This document shows positions 24,507 to 31,870 of a DNA stretch of 34,155 nt, in pieces. The stretch is from Oscillospiraceae bacterium (GTDB taxonomy: Bacteria > Bacillota > Clostridia > Oscillospirales > Oscillospiraceae): contig JAFSHB010000110.1 of NCBI GenBank assembly GCA_017440525.1, forward strand, positions 1 to 34,155. The letters are read 5' to 3'. Both the position numbers and the translations under genes were made by a program. The notes under the pieces are model-generated. The model worked only from the letters and a program-made list of their open reading frames with translations. It ran no database searches and was not told where the DNA came from. How positions within the stretch are numbered: the first letter of the stretch is position 1; each line of letters opens with the position of its first letter.

Positions 24507-24857
24507 ATGATCACCTTACTCAAAGACATCACCCCTACATACGAAGAAAAGGCCATGGGCGGCGAAGGCCGTGTGCAGTTCCACCGCCCCTTCACCATGG
24601 AGGAGCTGGGCGGCCGCTTCTGCAATCTGATGCGCGCCACCCTGCGTCCCGGCGACAGTGTCGGTGTCCATTCCCACACCACCAACGGCGAAGTCTACTA
24701 TATGCTGGAAGGCTCTGCCACCGTCATCGATGACGGCGTGGAGACCGTCCTGCACGCAGGCGATGCCCAGTTCTGCGCTGACGGTCATACCCACGGCATC
24801 TACAACCACTCCGACAAGGATGCCGCGTTCCTCGCCATCATCGTGCCCAATGTATAA
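24507..24857 (+). CDS. small cupin-fold protein
   Basis: A 116-aa single-domain cupin. Motif 1 is PGDSVGVHSHTTNGEVYYML (about 49-68) with the metal ligands HxH and E; motif 2 is AGDAQFCADGHTHGIYN (about 83-99). Such proteins bind a metal and may be sugar isomerases, dioxygenases or small-molecule sensors; the substrate cannot be inferred. ATG at 24507 has AAAGAGG 6 bases upstream. Its stop overlaps the rsmG start by 8 bases (ATGTATAA), so the two are co-translated. Confidence 0.85.
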   Translation: MITLLKDITPTYEEKAMGGEGRVQFHRPFTMEELGGRFCNLMRATLRPGDSVGVHSHTTNGEVYYMLEGSATVIDDGVETVLHAGDAQFCADGHTHGIYNHSDKDAAFLAIIVPNV

Positions 24858-25524
24858 GATCCTGACGGACGGGGGCATCGCCCCCGAAAAAGCCGGGAAG
24901 CTCACCCGGTTCGGGGAGCTCCTGATCGAAAAGAACAAGGTCATGAACCTGACCGCGATCACCGAGCCGGAGAAGGTCGCCCATCTGCACTTTCTGGATT
25001 CCCTTGCCGTCCTGCAGGCGGCAGACTGCAAGGATAAGACCATCATCGATGTGGGCTGCGGTGCCGGCTTCCCCGGTGTGCCGGTGGCGATCTGCGAGGA
25101 GAGCGCGAAAGTCACCCTCCTCGACAGCCTGCAAAAGCGCATGAACTGGCTGCGGGAGATCCTGCCGGAGCTGGGCGTGGAGGCCGATGTGGTCGCCGCC
25201 CGGGCAGAAGAATATGTGACCTCCTGCCGTGAGACCTTCGATATCTGCACATCCCGCGCCGTGGCGCGGTTAAATGTGCTTGCGGAGCTGTGCCTGCCCT
25301 ACCTGAAGCTGGGCGGCAAGTTCCTTGCCCTCAAGGGCGCCATGGCACAGGAGGAGGCCGATGAGGCCAAGACCGCCATCAAGACCCTCGGCGGCGAGAT
25401 CCGTGAGATCTATGAATATCCCGTGCTGGACGCCACGCACCGGATCGTGGTGATCGAAAAGGTGCGCTATACGCCCAAGCAGTACCCGAGACCCTTTGCG
25501 AAGATCAAACAAAAGCCGCTGTGA
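24850..25524 (+). CDS. rsmG: 16S rRNA (guanine527-N7)-methyltransferase RsmG
   Basis: A 224-aa SAM-dependent methyltransferase that makes m7G527 in 16S rRNA; loss in other bacteria gives low-level streptomycin resistance. The SAM site is IDVGCGAGFPGVP (about 62-74), and the family motifs SRAVA, LALKG and HRIVVIEK are present. ATG at 24850 gives MYKILTDGG and overlaps the cupin stop; a longer upstream frame runs through the cupin gene and is spurious. It is usually next to mnmG/parA near the origin, but here it is separate. Confidence 0.94.
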   Translation: MYKILTDGGIAPEKAGKLTRFGELLIEKNKVMNLTAITEPEKVAHLHFLDSLAVLQAADCKDKTIIDVGCGAGFPGVPVAICEESAKVTLLDSLQKRMNWLREILPELGVEADVVAARAEEYVTSCRETFDICTSRAVARLNVLAELCLPYLKLGGKFLALKGAMAQEEADEAKTAIKTLGGEIREIYEYPVLDATHRIVVIEKVRYTPKQYPRPFAKIKQKPL

Positions 25525-25526
25525 TA

Positions 25527-25602
25527 GCGGGCGAGCAGTGCTCGCCCCTACAGTGTGGTACGCACTACCAACTATGTCGTAGGGGCGACCAATGGTCGCC
25601 CG
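25527..25602. repeat. inverted pair of REP-like palindromes (GTAGGG family)
   Basis: GCGGGCGAGCAGTGCTCGCC...CTAC (25527-25551) and GTAGGGGCGACCAATGGTCG... (25579-25602) are in inverted orientation around a 27-base spacer. They fill the gap between rsmG and the next gene. Confidence 0.88.
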
Positions 25603-25619
25603 AGAGAAAGGAGCGCGCC

Positions 25620-26357
25620 ATGAATACTTGCATCAAATGCGGGAGGAACATCCCCGAGGGGGAGCTGTTCTGTGCCCAGTGCAGCAAGAGCCCTGTGATC
25701 GCCGAGCTTGGCGTGACCCACAGACCTGCCGCACCGAAAAAAGCCCCTGCACCAAGACCTGCGCCTGCGGCCGCACAAAAAAAGAAAGCCGCCAAACGCC
25801 CCTGGCTCTCGTGGGTGCTGGCGATCGCGCTGGTATTGGTCACAGGTCTGTTCCTATGGCAGCAGGTCGGTCTGCAGGCGGAAAAGAACCGCGCCCGCAC
25901 GCTCCAAGATGAGGCACAGCGTCAGATCCACGAGCTGACCGAGGCGCAGGAGGGCCTCGCCGCCGCGGAAAAGGAGCTGGAAAAGCTGGAGCAGACCCTC
26001 AAGATCAAGGATGCGGAGATCAAGGATCTGACCGAGCAGTTGGCCGACAGCCGCTCCAGCCAAAATCAGGGCGCTTACGATCTTTCCAACATGGAAAAGG
26101 AGCTGGAGGTCCTGCAGGAGGAGTACGACACCTTGAAGGACGAGCACGATCTGATGGTCGAAGCTGTGGAGGCCGCCGCCAAGTATAAGGACAAAGCGAC
26201 CTTCCTCGATAAGTATGTGGTCTTTGTCATGAACGACGGTTCCAACCGCTACCATACATACGACTGCGACCTCTTCACCCACTCCAACTTCTGGACCTAC
26301 TCCCCCAAGCTGGCAGAAGCCCAGGGCTTCCGCCCATGCGCAAAGTGCATCGGATAA
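25620..26357 (+). CDS. zinc-ribbon membrane protein with coiled coil and C-terminal HxxxC...CxxC motif
   Basis: A 245-aa protein of unknown function. The N-terminal zinc ribbon is C4/C7/C18/C21, then an Ala/Pro/Lys linker, one TM (about 62-80), a long coiled coil (about 85-195; EAQEGLAAAEKELEKLEQTL) and a C-terminal domain with YHTYDC (H212, C216) and FRPCAKC (C240, C243). That H-C-C-C pattern resembles the small metal-binding module 'YHxxxC...A.GYxPCxxC' found at the end of some exported nucleases and other Firmicute surface proteins. Topology puts the zinc ribbon inside and the coiled coil outside. AAAGGAG precedes ATG at 25620; an upstream in-frame extension is unlikely. Confidence 0.8.
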   Translation: MNTCIKCGRNIPEGELFCAQCSKSPVIAELGVTHRPAAPKKAPAPRPAPAAAQKKKAAKRPWLSWVLAIALVLVTGLFLWQQVGLQAEKNRARTLQDEAQRQIHELTEAQEGLAAAEKELEKLEQTLKIKDAEIKDLTEQLADSRSSQNQGAYDLSNMEKELEVLQEEYDTLKDEHDLMVEAVEAAAKYKDKATFLDKYVVFVMNDGSNRYHTYDCDLFTHSNFWTYSPKLAEAQGFRPCAKCIG

Positions 26358-26362
26358 AAGAA

Positions 26363-26468
26363 AAGCCTCCCCTGCGTAAGGGGAGGTGGCATGGCGAAGC
26401 CATGACGGAGGGGTCGTAACGATCCCCCAGTCAGCTTCGCTGACAGCCCCCTTTACGCAAGGGGGCCT
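26363..26468. repeat. MITE-like repeat acting as bidirectional terminator
   Basis: Left end AAGCCTCCCCTGCGTAAGG, right end CCCCCTTTACGCAAGGGGGC, middle GGCATGGCGAAGCCATGACG and CAGTCAGCTTCGCTGACAG. On the plus strand the right hairpin is followed by CTTTTTCTTTTTT; on the minus strand the left hairpin is followed by CTTTTCTTTTA. Each end is therefore an outward-facing intrinsic terminator, here placed between two convergent genes. Confidence 0.88.
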
Positions 26469-26477
26469 TTTTCTTTT

Positions 26478-27854
26478 TTATATGGGCAGCACCGCGCAGG
26501 CGACTGCGAAATAGATGAGCAGGGACAGGGCGTCCACGATGGTGGTGATAAAGGGCGCTGCCATGACGGCAGGATCCAAGCCCACCTTTTTGGCGAAGAG
26601 GGGCAGGGTCGCACCGATGATCTTGGCGGACATGACCACGAACACCAGCGTGATGCAGACCACCGCCGCCACTTGGGGGGTGATGCCTGCATTGCCCAGG
26701 AGCAGCCGGTCCACCAGCAGCATCTTGAAGAAGTTGCACACAGCAAGGATGATGCCGCAGAGCACCGAGATCCTGATCTCCTTCCAGACCACCTTGGCAA
26801 GGTCGCGGAACTCCACCTCGCCCAGAGACAGGCTTCGGATGACCGCCACAGAGGACTGGGAGCCGGAGTTGCCGCCTGTACCCATGAGCATGGGGATAAA
26901 GGCCGTCAGGGCGGTGCAGACCGCAAGGGCATTCTCAAATCCATTCAAAATAAGACCTGTAAAGGTCGAAGAGAGCATCATCATGAGGAGCCATGGGATT
27001 CGGCTCTTCACCACCTCGAACACGCCGGCTCTGACATAGGGCTTGTCCGTGGGGGCGATACCTGCCATCATCTCCATATCCTCGGTGGCCTCGTCTTCCA
27101 TGACATCCATGGCGTCATCGACGGTGACGATACCGACCATGCGTCCTTCGGCATCGGTGACAGGAAGCGCCAGGAAATTATACTTGGAGAACATCTGCAC
27201 GACCTGCTCCTGATCGTCATGGGTACCGACAGAAATGATGTTCTCCTCCATGATATCCGAGATCAGCTTCTCGTCATCATCAGCAAGCAGGAGATCCTTG
27301 ACCGAGACCATGCCCAGCAGATGCCGGTCCTTGGTCACATAGCAGGTGTAGATCGTCTCCTTGTCCACACCGGTGCGGCGGATCCGCAGGATCGCCTCCT
27401 CCACCGTCATGTTGGGACGCAGAGATACATACTCCGTGGTCATTAGAGAGCCTGCGGAATCCTCGGGGTAGCGCAGGATCTCATTGATCTGGCGGCGCAT
27501 GACAGGATCGGCCTGCGAAAGGATGCGGCGCACCACATTGGCCGGCATCTCCTCGATCACATCGACGGCGTCATCGACGAACATCTCGTCCAGCACTTCC
27601 TTCAGCTCCGCATCGGAGAAGCCACGGATCAGCAGCTCCTGCTGCTCCGGCTCCATCTCGACGAAAGCCTCCGCCGCCAGCTCCTTGGGGAGCAGACGGA
27701 ACACCAGCGGCAGCCATCTCTCATCCAGCTCGTCCAGCACAGATGCGATATCCGCCGGGTTCATGGTGGAAAGGATATCACGGATAGACTGATATTTCTT
27801 TTTCTCCAAAAGGCTTAGGAGGGTCTTTTCCACAAAGGTATTCGGTTCAGCCAT
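26478..27854 (-). CDS. mgtE: magnesium transporter MgtE
   Basis: A 458-aa Mg2+ channel/transporter. The N-terminal superhelical domain is about 1-130, followed by two CBS domains (about 138-260) that sense cytoplasmic Mg2+, a plug helix, and five TM helices (about 285-458). MGTGGNSGSQ (about 343-352) and PFITTIVDALSLLIYF with D441 are typical of the pore. ATG at 27854 has AAAGGAGGAG upstream. Its leader is too short (~25 bases) for an M-box riboswitch, so regulation is probably by channel gating only. Confidence 0.96.
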   Translation of the reverse strand: MAEPNTFVEKTLLSLLEKKKYQSIRDILSTMNPADIASVLDELDERWLPLVFRLLPKELAAEAFVEMEPEQQELLIRGFSDAELKEVLDEMFVDDAVDVIEEMPANVVRRILSQADPVMRRQINEILRYPEDSAGSLMTTEYVSLRPNMTVEEAILRIRRTGVDKETIYTCYVTKDRHLLGMVSVKDLLLADDDEKLISDIMEENIISVGTHDDQEQVVQMFSKYNFLALPVTDAEGRMVGIVTVDDAMDVMEDEATEDMEMMAGIAPTDKPYVRAGVFEVVKSRIPWLLMMMLSSTFTGLILNGFENALAVCTALTAFIPMLMGTGGNSGSQSSVAVIRSLSLGEVEFRDLAKVVWKEIRISVLCGIILAVCNFFKMLLVDRLLLGNAGITPQVAAVVCITLVFVVMSAKIIGATLPLFAKKVGLDPAVMAAPFITTIVDALSLLIYFAVACAVLPI

Positions 27855-27885
27855 GCAAGACTCCTCCTTTTACTTTGATACTCCT

Positions 27886-27915
27886 ATTATAGTTCCCCGA
27901 AAATTTATTTGTCAA
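27886..27915 (-). promoter_or_regulatory. consensus promoter of mgtE
   Basis: On the minus strand TTGACA (27915-27910), an 18-base spacer and TATAAT (27891-27886) are perfect -35 and -10 hexamers. It overlaps a divergent promoter at 27909-27937. Confidence 0.85.
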
Positions 27916-27937
27916 TACTTTGTTATAATGGTACAAT
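27909..27937 (+). promoter_or_regulatory. putative promoter of the alaX-like gene
   Basis: TTGTCA (27909-27914), a 17-base spacer and TACAAT (27932-27937) point right. The -35 overlaps the mgtE -35 on the other strand, so the two promoters probably compete. Confidence 0.5.
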
Positions 27938-27967
27938 GTTTATATCTCGCCCCACTAAGGGGCACAT

Positions 27968-28042
27968 GTAGGGCCGCCGGACCCGCGGCGGCCGAAAGCC
28001 GGCGTATCCCACGCGGCGGGCAGGGTCTGCCCGCCCTACGGG
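27968..28042. repeat. inverted pair of REP-like palindromes in the alaX leader
   Basis: GTAGGGCCGCCGGACCCGCG... (27968-27993) and GCGGCGGGCAGGGTCTGCCC...CTAC (about 28013-28042) are inverted. Short hairpins of the MITE-end type (GCCCCACTAAGGGGC at about 27950 and GCCCCCTGAACGGGGGC at about 28084) flank them. This is the ~180-base untranslated leader between the promoter and ATG 28118; no gene is seen in it. Confidence 0.8.
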
Positions 28043-28117
28043 TGCGTGCGTAAGGGCGACGATATGGGCCTCGTCCCCTACGAGCCCCCTGAACGGGGGC
28101 ACAAGGAGGAAATGACT

Positions 28118-29260
28118 ATGACTGAAAAGCTCTTTTATCTCGACTCACATCAAAAGGCCTTTACCGCCACGGTGATATCGTGCGAGCCGGGCAAGCACGG
28201 CTACGAGGTGGTGCTGGACAGGACCTGCTTCTATCCCGAGGGCGGCGGACAGCCCGGAGACCGCGGCACCCTTGGCGGCGTACAGGTGACAGACACCCGC
28301 GAGCGTGACGGTGAGATCTTCCACCTCTGTGATGCCCCGCTGGAGGAGGGCGATCTGGTGGAGGGCATCCTCGATTGGGACTACCGCTTCCATCTGATGC
28401 AGCAGCACTCCGGCGAGCATATCCTGTCGGGCTTCATCCACGAAGCCTTCGGCTACAACAATGTAGGCTTCCATATGGGCGCGGACTGCGTGACCATCGA
28501 CTTCGACGGCCCGCTGACTGCCGCAGACCTGCGAAAGCTGGAGCAAAAGGCCAACCGCTATATTTTTGAGAATCACCCTGTGCAGACCCTGATCCCCGCG
28601 CAGGAGGAGCTGGCGCAGATCCCCTACCGCAGCAAAAAGGAGCTGACAGGGGAGGTCAGGATCGTGGAGTTCCCCGGCGCGGATCTTTGCGCCTGCTGCG
28701 GTGTCCATGTGAAGCATACCGGCGAGATCGGCCCGGTCAAGATCATCTCTTCGCAAAAATTCCACGATGGCGTGCGGCTGGAGTTCCTGGCAGGTGAGGC
28801 CGCCCTCGGCTATATGTTCCCCTGCTGTGAAGAGAACAAAAAGATCTCCGGTATGCTCTCCGTCAAGCCTCTCGAGACCTCTGCTGCCGCCGAACGGCTG
28901 TGCAGGGAGCTGGCCGATACCAAGTTCCGCGCAGGCAAGCTGGAGGATGCCCTCTTTGCCGCCAAGGCCGCAGTGTATCAGGACCGCGGCGATGTGCTGC
29001 TGTTTGAGGAGGCGCTTTCCCCCGACGGTGTGCGCCGTCTGACCGATGCGGTGTTCAAGACCTGCGGCGGCAGAGCCGCCGTGTTCTCCAAAACGGAAAC
29101 AGGCTACAGCTATGCCGTGGCATCAAAGGATGACATCCGCGGCTTCGTCAGGGACATGAACGAGGCTTTACATGGCCGCGGCGGCGGCAAGCCCAATTTC
29201 TGCCAGGGAAGCGTCACAGCAACAAGAGAAGAAATTATAAATTTCTTCTCTTATAGATGA
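28118..29260 (+). CDS. AlaX-type alanyl-tRNA editing protein with DHHA1 domain
   Basis: A 380-aa trans-editing hydrolase that removes Ser or Gly mischarged on tRNA-Ala. The N-terminal part resembles the AlaRS editing domain: FYPEGGGQPGDRG (38-50), zinc ligands H97 and H101 (HSGEH) and C193 with H197 (CCGVH). The C-terminal part (about 260-380) is a DHHA1-like domain with GGRAAVFS and GRGGGKPNFCQGS, as in the long AlaX-II/L forms. ATG at 28118 is chosen: GGAGG lies 8 bases upstream, whereas the in-frame ATG at 28112 is too close. The DHHA1 domain also occurs in phosphoesterases and AlaRS, but the editing core fixes the assignment. Confidence 0.92.
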   Translation: MTEKLFYLDSHQKAFTATVISCEPGKHGYEVVLDRTCFYPEGGGQPGDRGTLGGVQVTDTRERDGEIFHLCDAPLEEGDLVEGILDWDYRFHLMQQHSGEHILSGFIHEAFGYNNVGFHMGADCVTIDFDGPLTAADLRKLEQKANRYIFENHPVQTLIPAQEELAQIPYRSKKELTGEVRIVEFPGADLCACCGVHVKHTGEIGPVKIISSQKFHDGVRLEFLAGEAALGYMFPCCEENKKISGMLSVKPLETSAAAERLCRELADTKFRAGKLEDALFAAKAAVYQDRGDVLLFEEALSPDGVRRLTDAVFKTCGGRAAVFSKTETGYSYAVASKDDIRGFVRDMNEALHGRGGGKPNFCQGSVTATREEIINFFSYR

Positions 29261-29375
29261 AGTAATAAGTAAGAAGTAAAAGTTAAGAGGTGTGGTATTT
29301 GCTTCGCAAATCATTTAAATATGCCGCCTGCGGCGGCTCCTCACTTCTTCACTATTCCCTATCACCTTTTACCTA
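29261..29375. repeat. A/T-rich repeat tract after the alaX-like gene
   Basis: Directly after the stop codon a stretch reads GAAGTAATAAGTAAGAAGT and continues AAAAGTTAAGAGG. A ATTTGCTTCGCAAAT hairpin (about 29298) and a GCCGCCTGCGGCGGC palindrome (about 29322) follow, then CTTCACTATTCCCTATCACC and TTTTAC. The same small motifs occur near 21865, 12678 and 31826-31870, so it is probably a dispersed intergenic element. No gene seen. Confidence 0.5.
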
Positions 29376-29379
29376 CAAT

Positions 29380-29412
29380 AAAAAAAGAGAGCGCATCGCG
29401 CTCTCTTTTTTT
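29380..29412. terminator. bidirectional terminator between the alaX-like gene and nagZ
   Basis: A stem AGAGAGCGC / GCGCTCTCT is flanked by seven A on one side and eight T on the other, so both strands get a T tract. It separates two convergent genes. Confidence 0.93.
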
Positions 29413-30685
29413 ATTGCATGATCCCCATCTCGTACTTGACCGTCAGGATCCGAAGGACGCTCTCATCGATCCGCTCTTCGGTCAAGGTGCCGTCCAGCAC
29501 GGCATTTACAAGGCCGTCATAGGCCACCTCCAGAGAGTTTGGCATGAGCAGCATATCACAGCCGGCCTCGATCGCCTTGACTGCCGCATCGGCGGCGGTG
29601 AAGTTATGGACGATCGCGCCCATCTTCAAAGAATCGGTGATGATGATGCCCTCAAAGCCCAGCTCCTCACGCAGGAGCCCTACGATGTTGGGCGAAAGAG
29701 AGGACGGGATCTCCGACAAATTCTCGTTGGTCAGGTGGGACATCATCACGAACTTGACGCCCTTATCGATGCCCACGGAGAAGGAAAGGAACTCCTCTGC
29801 CCGTAGCTGCTCCAGGGTCCTTGTGGAAACGGAAGTCCCCTCGTGAGAGTCCGCCGTGGTGGAGCCGTGACCGGGGAAGTGCTTGAGGCAGGCGATGATG
29901 CCGTTCTGCTGCAGGGTCTCCGCCATGGTGGCGGACATGGCACCTGCCACAGCGGCGATATCGGAATAGGCTCTCGTGCCGATCTCCGTATTGTTGGGAT
30001 CCAGCAGGACATCCGCCACAGGAGCAAAGTCCATGTTGAAGCCAAGGGCTGTCATCTGCTCCGCCAGTGTCTGGGTATGCTGGCGCAGGGTCAGCACATC
30101 CCCCGCACCGTAGACAGCGGCGGCCTCCAGCTTATCCACGCCCATGGCCTCATTGCTGCCGAGGCGGGATACCACACCGCCCTCCTCATCGGTGGCAAGG
30201 AACAGCGGCGTTTTTGCAAAGCCCTGCGTCCCTTCCAGCATGGTCGCGGTCTGTTCGGCATCGATCAGATTATTGGAAAAATAGCAAAGCCCGCCTACAG
30301 GCATCTCTTCCAGCGCATTTTTGGTGGTCTCTCCGGCCAGAGTCGCGCCATCCACCTGTGCCAGATCGTCCGGCGTGGTGAAGATCAGCTGCCAGAGCTT
30401 TTCTTCCAGCGTCATCTCCGCAAGATAGGCGCTCGCCAGCTCTGCCGCAGGATCCTCAGGCGGCAAAGGCTCTTCCTCCACCACCTCTTCCACAATCTCT
30501 TCCGGCTCCTCTTCCTGCGGCGCTACCCGGATCTCCTCCAGATCGAACAGGGCATCCACCGCAGGGAGCTGAGGCTCGGCCTCCACAGGGAAGGCGGTCT
30601 GCCAAAGGAACGCGCCGCAATAGACCAATACACACAGGCACAGCACACTGAGCAGGCTGAGCCCGATGATCTTCAAAGCTTTCAT
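29411..30685 (-). CDS. nagZ: glycoside hydrolase family 3, NagZ-like beta-N-acetylhexosaminidase, membrane-anchored
   Basis: A 424-aa GH3 enzyme that probably removes GlcNAc from peptidoglycan fragments. The N-terminus is a signal anchor (about 5-29) followed by an acidic Glu/Pro linker (45-80); the catalytic domain is about 85-424. The NagZ signature KHFPGHGSTTADSH (268-281) carries the Asp/His dyad (D279, H281), and the nucleophile is D351 in TDSLKMGA. ATG at 30685 has AGGAGGT upstream; the upstream extension of the frame is spurious. It overlaps the end of the preceding lipoprotein gene by ATGA, so the pair is an operon. Family-level function is well supported; the substrate in vivo is inferred. 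Confidence 0.9.
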   Translation of the reverse strand: MKALKIIGLSLLSVLCLCVLVYCGAFLWQTAFPVEAEPQLPAVDALFDLEEIRVAPQEEEPEEIVEEVVEEEPLPPEDPAAELASAYLAEMTLEEKLWQLIFTTPDDLAQVDGATLAGETTKNALEEMPVGGLCYFSNNLIDAEQTATMLEGTQGFAKTPLFLATDEEGGVVSRLGSNEAMGVDKLEAAAVYGAGDVLTLRQHTQTLAEQMTALGFNMDFAPVADVLLDPNNTEIGTRAYSDIAAVAGAMSATMAETLQQNGIIACLKHFPGHGSTTADSHEGTSVSTRTLEQLRAEEFLSFSVGIDKGVKFVMMSHLTNENLSEIPSSLSPNIVGLLREELGFEGIIITDSLKMGAIVHNFTAADAAVKAIEAGCDMLLMPNSLEVAYDGLVNAVLDGTLTEERIDESVLRILTVKYEMGIMQ

Positions 30686-31788
30686 GATACGACCTCCTGT
30701 TGTGTCATATTCTCCACAGGCAGGACCGTCACACAGGCGGGATAGAGCTGGGCGTTCCAATAGTAGCGGTCCATATCCCAGTCGGTCCTGCGCCGCAGTC
30801 CGCTGTCCTGCGCGATGCATTCCGCGATATCCACATGGCGGTGATCGCCGTCATCGCTGACGATATTCCAGACATAGTCCTCGCCGTCTTTCAGACCTGT
30901 GACGGTATAGCAGGCAACGCCCGCCTTTTCACAGATCAGGCGGAAGGCCTGCGCCAGACCGTAGGGATCCGAGACACCGTCACACAGCGCCGACCACACA
31001 GGTGCCGAGGTCTTTCCCTCGGTGTAGTTGAAGCGCTCGGTGAGATAGGTGTACAGAAGCTCCGTCTTATCCCGGTCTGTATCGCGATAGCGGATATATT
31101 CCGCGGCGGCATTGACGCTCTTGAGCACAGCTTCGCTCTTTTCCAGAAGCTGCTCATAGGAGTTCTCATAGCGGAGATCCACCGCCACGATCCGCTCACG
31201 GCCTGTCTCGGGGAATACAGAGACCTCCACCTGCGGGATCTCCACCATATGGGCCGGATCTTCCAGACAGTAGTTCCTTACGAGTGCTTCGATATCATAG
31301 TCCTGTGCCTCTGTCACCTGCATGGCAAGGTGATCGTCATAGGTCCTGAGACTGCGCTCCACCTGTCCGCGAAGCTGCTCCGGCGTGTATGCCTGCTGGA
31401 TCGCGGCGATATCCCGGGCGGAGCGGCGATAGGTGATGGAGAGCGTGATCTCATAGTAGCTCAGGATCTTCACACAGTTGTGGTTGAGATAGTCCACCGC
31501 ATAGGCGCCCACCGGCGTCATGCGGGTGGCCTCATAGACGGCCCGGACCAGATCCTCCTCCACATTGCCCACATAGTCCACCGTGCGGATCGAGCCCTCC
31601 TCCTTGCCGGCCTTGATGAAGCGCAGGATCGCCTCCTTCAACGCGGCAGGATCCTTGACCACCACGGCATCGGGCATCGTGGTCTGCATCCCGCTCTCGT
31701 GGGGACGGGATGCCGTATATTCATCTGCCACGAGGCTGCAGCCCGTGAGCAGAAGGAGCATGGAAACAAGTAAGATGATACGCTTCAA
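30682..31788 (-). CDS. lipoprotein with transglutaminase-like fold, probably inactive
   Basis: A 368-aa exported lipoprotein: signal peptide with lipobox LTGC (C17). The C-terminal part (about 240-330) resembles a transglutaminase-like domain (AQAFRLICEKAGVACYTVTG, then YVWNIVSDDGDHRHVDIAE). By hand alignment the usual Cys of 'VCxGYA' falls on Pro275 and the His of 'HAWN' on Tyr305; Asp320 is kept. It therefore probably binds rather than cuts or cross-links. The start is TTG at 31788: AAAGGGGG lies 8 bases upstream, and MKRIILLV begins a normal lipoprotein signal. A GTG at 31797 abuts the SD and is less likely. Its stop overlaps nagZ (ATGA), so both act on the same surface process, perhaps peptidoglycan. 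Confidence 0.8.
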   Translation of the reverse strand: MKRIILLVSMLLLLTGCSLVADEYTASRPHESGMQTTMPDAVVVKDPAALKEAILRFIKAGKEEGSIRTVDYVGNVEEDLVRAVYEATRMTPVGAYAVDYLNHNCVKILSYYEITLSITYRRSARDIAAIQQAYTPEQLRGQVERSLRTYDDHLAMQVTEAQDYDIEALVRNYCLEDPAHMVEIPQVEVSVFPETGRERIVAVDLRYENSYEQLLEKSEAVLKSVNAAAEYIRYRDTDRDKTELLYTYLTERFNYTEGKTSAPVWSALCDGVSDPYGLAQAFRLICEKAGVACYTVTGLKDGEDYVWNIVSDDGDHRHVDIAECIAQDSGLRRRTDWDMDRYYWNAQLYPACVTVLPVENMTQQEVVS

Positions 31789-31870
31789 GAACTGCACCCC
31801 CTTTCAAGTGGAAAGCTGTTGAAATGATCTGCGAAGCAGATACCGAGACTTTCAACTTTTAACTTTCAAT

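Noticed and set aside
23674-26468. CRISPR array from the repeated GCCTCCCC/GGGGAGG units
   Set aside because: Copies are spread between genes, differ in length and spacing, and are each palindromic; there are no regular unique spacers and no cas genes.
27855-27890. M-box magnesium riboswitch before mgtE
   Set aside because: The consensus promoter leaves a leader of about 25 bases, far too short for an M-box.
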